From: Phorcus lineatus | Lineage: Eukaryota; Mollusca; Gastropoda; Trochida; Trochidae | Length of the DNA: 64,000 nucleotides | Reading direction: 5' to 3' | Assembly (NCBI GenBank): GCA_921293015.1 | Contig: OV121086.1 | Location: forward strand, 31,048,254-31,112,253 | In this document: one piece after another, positions 57,950-64,000 of the stretch | Numbering within the stretch: the first letter of the stretch is position 1 | How the letters are laid out: every line of letters begins with the position of its first letter | The notes under the pieces: generated by a model | What the model was told of the DNA's origin: nothing | Databases searched by the model: none | What the model saw: the letters and a program-made list of their open reading frames with translations, nothing else | Position numbers and translations under genes: made by a program

Positions 57950-60900
57950 GCATTTTCTGACATGGCCATGTGTTTTGCAAGTCATTTAACACAGTATTCC
58001 TTATATTTTTGTTCATTTTGTGTATATTTTCGTGCTTTAAATACATTTTTGGGGGCAGAATTAACCCACGTGCGTTACAGTACTTTTTGAGTACTTTTTG
58101 GCCGAAGGGTATAGCTGTTCTGTTAGTTTCGGCTGTCTGGCTGGCACTTAGTTGCTTCATGTCATGTCTTCAAATACGTATTTCGGACATGTCCGACGTT
58201 TAATCCACGTTGCAATTGTATGAAATTGGGATGTAGTCATGTGGGGTATGTGTTAAACGTTGAGCAGGAGAAATTGAATAAGTGCCTCCAGTGCTATACA
58301 CGCGGTACGAGTAGTTAGGGTCGCTTCTTTTCGGGGTTCTTAGGGAATTTTGTGGCCTAAATATTTGCGAAAGGTGTGTAGATAAAATTATATATTCAAA
58401 GTAGTGGCGGCGGAATTTGGTCGTCACACACCGTATCCAAGTACAAGTACACGTACCCTGGAGTTTACTCATCTGTTCACATTACACCCTTTTTGCGGAT
58501 CCTTCCTGTCCAAACTACGGCTCAAATCCGCCGTCATGGCAATCGGAAAAGATGCGCCGTTAAATTAGCTTTCGTTTGATACCATTTTCACATCACTAAC
58601 CCCTCTAGTTAGCGTTCTAGCTAAATTTTGGTGACCAAAGTCGGAACCGTGACCTTTCATTGTTTCAAGGGTCAAGTCGTGACGTAACAGACGTGTGCCA
58701 TAGTAACGTCATAGACAGAAGAGAGCTCTGACGCGCTTTGCGTTAGCTCCCTGAAAACGGCGATTTCGGCGGATTAAAGCGCTGCCGGCCTGTAAAAACG
58801 ATTGAAAAGGTTAGCTGACAACTTTATCTAACTGCTACATAGCTTTTTATGTGGAATTTACTTTTGAAAATTTATTTAATGAACGCTTGAAGTTGCTACT
58901 TGATCTTAACCATTGCTTCAATAGGGAAATTACCGACTTTGCGTTTCTTTAATTCAACGATGTATGTAGGCATTTTCTGACATGACCATGTGTTTTGCAA
59001 GTCTTCTAACACAGTATTCCTTATGTTTTTGTTCATTTTGTGTATATTTTCGTACTTTAAATACATATTTGGGGGCAGAATTAACCCATATGCGTTACTG
59101 TACTTTTTGAGTGCTTTTTGGCTGAAGAGTATAGCTGTACTGTTAGTTTCGGCTGTCTGGCTTGCACTTAGTTGTTTCATGTCATGTCTTCAAATACGTA
59201 TTTCGGACATGTCCGACGTTTAATCCACGTTGCAATTGTATGAAATTGAGATGTAGTCATGTGGCGTATGTGTTAAACGTTGAGCAGGAGAAATTGAATA
59301 AGTGCCTCCAGTGCTGTACACGACATTACGAGTAGTTAGGGTCGCTTCTTTTGGGGGTTCTTAGGGAATTTTGTGGCCTTAATATTTGCGAAAGGTGTGT
59401 AGATATATATTCAAAGTAGTGGCTGCCGAATTTGGTCGTCATTCACTGTATCCAAGTACAAGTACACGTACTCTGGAGTTTACTCATCTGTTCACATTAT
59501 ACCCTTTTTGCGGATCCTTCCTGTTCAAACTACGGCTTAAATCCGCCGTCATGGCAAACGGAAAAGATGCGCCGTTAAATTAGCTTTCGTTTGATACCAT
59601 TTTCACATCGCTAACCCCTCTAGTTAGCGTTCTAGCTAAAGTTTGGTGACCAAAGTCGGAACCGTGACCTTTCATTGTTTCAAATGGTCAAGTGGTGACG
59701 TAACAGACGTGTGCCATAGTAACGTCATAGACAGAAGAGAGCTCTGACGCGCTTTGCGTTAGCTCCCAGAAAACGGCGATTTCGGCGGATTAAAGCGCTG
59801 CCGGCCTGTAAAAACGATTGAAAAGGTTAGTTGACAACTTTATCTAATTGCTACATAGCTTTTTATGTGGAATTTACTTTTGAAAATTTATTTAATGAGC
59901 GATTGAAGTTGCTACTTGATCTTAACCATTGCTGCAATAGGGAAATTACCGACTTTGCGTTTCTTTAATTCAACGATGTATGTAGGCATTTTCTGACATG
60001 ACCATGTGTTTTGCGAGTCTTTTAACACAGTATTCCTTATGTTTTTGTTCATTTTGTGTATATTTTCGTACTTTAAATACATATTTGGGGGCAGAACTAA
60101 CCCACATCTATTTTACAGTACTTTTTGAGTGCTTTTTGGCTGAAGAGTATAGCTGTACTGTTAGTTTCGGCTGTCTGGCGGACATGTCCGACGTTTAATC
60201 CACGTTGCAATTGTATGAAACTGGGATGTAGTCATGTGGGTTATGTGTTAAACGTTGAGCAGGAGAAATTGAATAAGTTCCTTCAGTGCTGTACACGACA
60301 TTACAATTATTTAGGATCGCTTCTTTTGGGTGTTCTTAGGGAATTTTGTGGCCTAAAAATTTGCGAAAGGTGTGTAGATATATATTCAAACTAGTGGCGG
60401 CCGAATTTGGTCGTCATACACTGTATCCAAGTACAAGTACACGTACCCTGGAGTTTACTCATCTGTTCACATTATACCCTTTTTGCGGATCCTTCCTGTT
60501 CAAACTACGGCTTAAATCCGCCGTCATGGCAAACGGAAAAGATGCGCCGTTAAATTAGCTTTCGTTTGATACCATTTTCACATCGCTAACCCCTCTAGTT
60601 AGCGTTCTAGCTAAAGTTTGGTGACCAAAGTCGGAACCGTGACCTTTCATTGTTTCAAATGGTCAAGTGGTGACGTAACAGACGTGTGCCATAGTAACGT
60701 CATAGACAGAAGAGAGCTCTGACGCGCTTTGCGTTAGCTCCCAGAAAACGGCGATTTCGGCGGATTAAAGCGCTGCCGGCCTGTAAAAACGATTGAAAAG
60801 GTTAGTTGACAACTTTATCTAATGGCTACATAGCTTTTTATGTGGAATTTACTTTTGAAAATTTATTTAATGAGCGATTGAAGTTGCTACTTGATCTTAA

Positions 60901-63900
60901 CCATTGCTTCAATAGGGAAATTACCGACTTTGCGTTTCTTTAATTCAACGATGTATGTAGGCATTTTCTGACATGACCATGTGTTTTGCAAGTCTTTTAA
61001 CACAGTATTCCTTATGTTTTTGTTAATTTTGTGTATATTTTCGTACTTTAAATACATATTTGGGGGCAGAATTAACCCACATGCGTTACTGTACTTTTTG
61101 AGTGCTTTTTGGCTGAAGAGTATAGCTGTACTGTTAGTTTCGGCTGTCTGGCTTGCACTTAGTTGTTTCATGTCATGTCTTCAAATACGTATTTCGGACA
61201 TGTCCGACGTTTAATCCACGTTGCAATTGTATGAAATTGAGATGTAGTCATGTGGCGTATGTGTTAAACGTTGAGCAGGAGAAATTGAATAAGTGCCTCC
61301 AGTGCTGTACACGACATTACGAGTAGTTAGGGTCGCTTCTTTTGGGGGTTCTTAGGGAATTTTGTGGCCTTAATATTTGCGAAAGGTGTGTAGATATATA
61401 TTCAAAGTAGTGGCTGCCGAATTTGGTCGTCATTCACTGTATCCAAGTACAAGTACACGTACTCTGGAGTTTACTCATCTGTTCACATTATACCCTTTTT
61501 GCGGATCCTTCCTGTTCAAACTACGGCTCAAATCCGCCGTCGTGGCAATCGGAAAAGATGCGCCGTTAAATTAGCTTTCGTTTGATACCATTTTCACATC
61601 GCTAACCCCTCTAGTTAGCGTTCTAGCTAAAGTTTGGTGACCAAAGTCGGAACCGTGACCTTTCATTGTTTCAAATGGTCAAGTGGTGACGTAACAGACG
61701 TGTGCCATAGTAACGTCATAGACAGAAGAGAGCTCTGACGCGCTTTGCGTTAGCTCCCAGAAAACGGCGATTTCGGCGGATTAAAGCGCTGCCGGCCTGT
61801 AAAAACGATTGAAAAGGTTAGTTGACAACTTTATCTAATTGCTACATAGCTTTTTATGTGGAATTTACTTTTGAAAATTTATTTAATGAGCGATTGAAGT
61901 TGCTACTTGATCTTAACCATTGCTGCAATAGGGAAATTACCGACTTTGCGTTTCTTTAATTCAACGATGTATGTAGGCATTTTCTGACATGACCATGTGT
62001 TTTGCGAGTCTTTTAACACAGTATTCCTTATGTTTTTGTTCATTTTGTGTATATTTTCGTACTTTAAATACATATTTGGGGGCAGAACTAACCCACATCT
62101 TTTTTACAGTACTTTTTGAGTGCTTTTTGGCTGAAGAGTATAGCTGTACTGTTAGTTTCGGCTGTCTGGCGGACATGTCCGACGTTTAATCCACGTTGCA
62201 ATTGTATGAAACTGGGATGTAGTCATGTGGGTTATGTGTTAAACGTTGAGCAGGAGAAATTGAATAAGTTCCTTCAGTGCTGTACACGACATTACAATTA
62301 TTTAGGATCGCTTCTTTTGGGTGTTCTTAGGGAATTTTGTGGCCTAAATATTTGCGAAAGGTGTGTAGATATATATTCAAACTAGTGGCGGCCGAATTTG
62401 GTCGTCATACACTGTATCCAAGTACAAGTACACGTACCCTGGAGTTTACTCATCTGTTCACATTATACCCTTTTTGCGGATCCTTCCTGTTCAAACTACG
62501 GCTTAAATCCGCCGTCATGGCAAACGGAAAAGATGCGCCGTTAAATTAGCTTTCGTTTGATACCATTTTCACATCGCTAACCCCTCTAGTTAGCGTTCTA
62601 GCTAAAGTTTGGTGACCAAAGTCGGAACCGTGACCTTTCATTGTTTCAAATGGTCAAGTGGTGACGTAACAGACGTGTGCCATAGTAACGTCATAGACAG
62701 AAGAGAGCTCTGACGCGCTTTGCGTTAGCTCCCAGAAAACGGCGATTTCGGCGGATTAAAGCGCTGCCGGCCTGTAAAAACGATTGAAAAGGTTAGTTGA
62801 CAACTTTATCTAATGGCTACATAGCTTTTTATGTGGAATTTACTTTTGAAAATTTATTTAATGAGCGATTGAAGTTGCTACTTGATCTTAACCATTGCTT
62901 CAATAGGGAAATTACCGACTTTGCGTTTCTTTAATTCAACGATGTATGTAGGCATTTTCTGACATGACCATGTGTTTTGCAAGTCTTTTAACACAGTATT
63001 CCTTATGTTTTTGTTAATTTTGTGTATATTTTCGTACTTTAAATACATATTTGGGGGCAGAATTAACCCACATGCGTTACTGTACTTTTTGAGTGCTTTT
63101 TGGCTGAAGAGTATAGCTGTACTGTTAGTTTCGGCTGTCTGGCTTGCACTTAGTTGTTTCATGTCATGTCTTCAAATACGTATTTCGGACATGTCCGACG
63201 TTTAATCCACGTTGCAATTGTATGAAATTGAGATGTAGTCATGTGGCGTATGTGTTAAACGTTGAGCAGGAGAAATTGAATAAGTGCCTCCAGTGCTGTA
63301 CACGACATTACGAGTAGTTAGGGTCGCTTCTTTTGGGGGTTCTTAGGGAATTTTGTGGCCTTAATATTTGCGAAAGGTGTGTAGATATATATTCAAAGTA
63401 GTGGCTGCCGAATTTGGTCGTCATTCACTGTATCCAAGTACAAGTACACGTACTCTGGAGTTTACTCATCTGTTCACATTATACCCTTTTTGCGGATCCT
63501 TCCTGTTCAAACTACGGCTCAAATCCGCCGTCGTGGCAATCGGAAAAGATGCGCCGTTAAATTAGCTTTCGTTTGATACCATTTTCACATCGCTAACCCC
63601 TCTAGTTAGCGTTCTAGCTAAAGTTTGGTGACCAAAGTCGGAACCGTGACCTTTCATTGTTTCAAATGGTCAAGTGGTGACGTAACAGACGTGTGCCATA
63701 GTAACGTCATAGACAGAAGAGAGCTCTGACGCGCTTTGCGTTAGCTCCCAGAAAACGGCGATTTCGGCGGATTAAAGCGCTGCCGGCCTGTAAAAACGAT
63801 TGAAAAGGTTAGTTGACAACTTTATCTAATTGCTACATAGCTTTTTATGTGGAATTTACTTTTGAAAATTTATTTAATGAGCGATTGAAGTTGCTACTTG

Positions 63901-64000
63901 ATCTTAACCATTGCTGCAATAGGGAAATTACCGACTTTGCGTTTCTTTAATTCAACGATGTATGTAGGCATTTTCTGACATGGCCATGTGTTTTGCGAGT
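57950..64000. repeat. Satellite array: about 1-kb monomers in a 1,991-bp dimeric higher-order repeat
   Basis: Monomers begin at GCATTTTCTGACATG: A 57950-58969 (1,020 bp), B1 58970-59985 (1,016), C1 59986-60960 (975), B2 60961-61976 (1,016), C2 61977-62951 (975), B3 62952-63967 (1,016), C3 63968 to the window edge. B and C alternate, giving a period of 1,991 bp. C lacks a 43-bp segment present in A and B (in B1 between CTGGC and GGACATGTCC). B2 and B3 look identical, C1 and C2 differ at very few bases, and A differs from B1 by roughly 7% over the first 250 bp. The array continues past the window. Confidence 0.92.

Noticed and set aside
57970..63565. Recurrent 65-94 codon frames in the satellite monomers, including a hydrophobic 77-codon frame
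   Set aside because: Most start at GTG or TTG, they overlap on both strands, and the hydrophobic frame is broken by the 43-bp deletion in C monomers. Their similarity is due to recent copying.

Overview
This is a eukaryotic, intron-rich, AT-rich window with no bacterial features. It is most likely from a mollusc, and a bivalve is my best guess. The reasons are tRNA-headed SINEs whose 3' end carries the GCGGCGTTAAA signature common in molluscan genomes, many short TIR elements, and a very low gene density with introns over 10 kb. Most of the computed open reading frames here are chance or repeat-derived, and many begin at TTG or GTG.

One spliced gene can be built with confidence, on the + strand between 8477 and 36980. 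Five coding exons (8477-8630, 21591-21739, 33207-33336, 34524-34665, 36807-36980) join in frame through canonical GT/AG sites with compatible phases (1, 2, 1, 2, 0). They encode about 249 residues of a secreted or surface protein: the end of a probable signal peptide, two tandem cysteine-rich domains, a short polar linker, and a C-terminal hydrophobic tail that looks like a GPI-anchor signal or tail membrane anchor. The first exon, carrying the start codon, was not found and lies upstream. The two domains share the spacing C-x10-C ... C-x8-C-x7-C and the same intron position, so the gene arose by duplication of an exon pair.

Layout. 1-8476: upstream sequence with three TIR elements and a perfect 90-bp foldback. 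8631-33206: two giant introns holding TTAA-type MITEs, a SINE fragment, a 5'-truncated L1-like LINE with a perfect 15-bp target-site duplication, a CRE-octamer cluster beside a large hairpin, and a 35-bp minisatellite with a 175-bp higher-order period. 33337-34330: an intron largely made of an 18-bp minisatellite that begins at the splice donor. 36981-about 38310: probable 3' UTR. 38310-47270: gene-free, with MITEs, a SINE and a long (CT)n tract. 47270-57780: a decayed tandem segmental duplication with partial copies, interrupted by a TIR element and a second L1-like LINE. 57950-64000 and beyond: a satellite of about 1-kb monomers arranged as a 1,991-bp two-monomer higher-order repeat.

No multi-gene system is visible. 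The most interesting items are the duplicated-domain gene, the higher-order satellite, the foldback element, and the LINE insertion flanked by an unusually long direct repeat.
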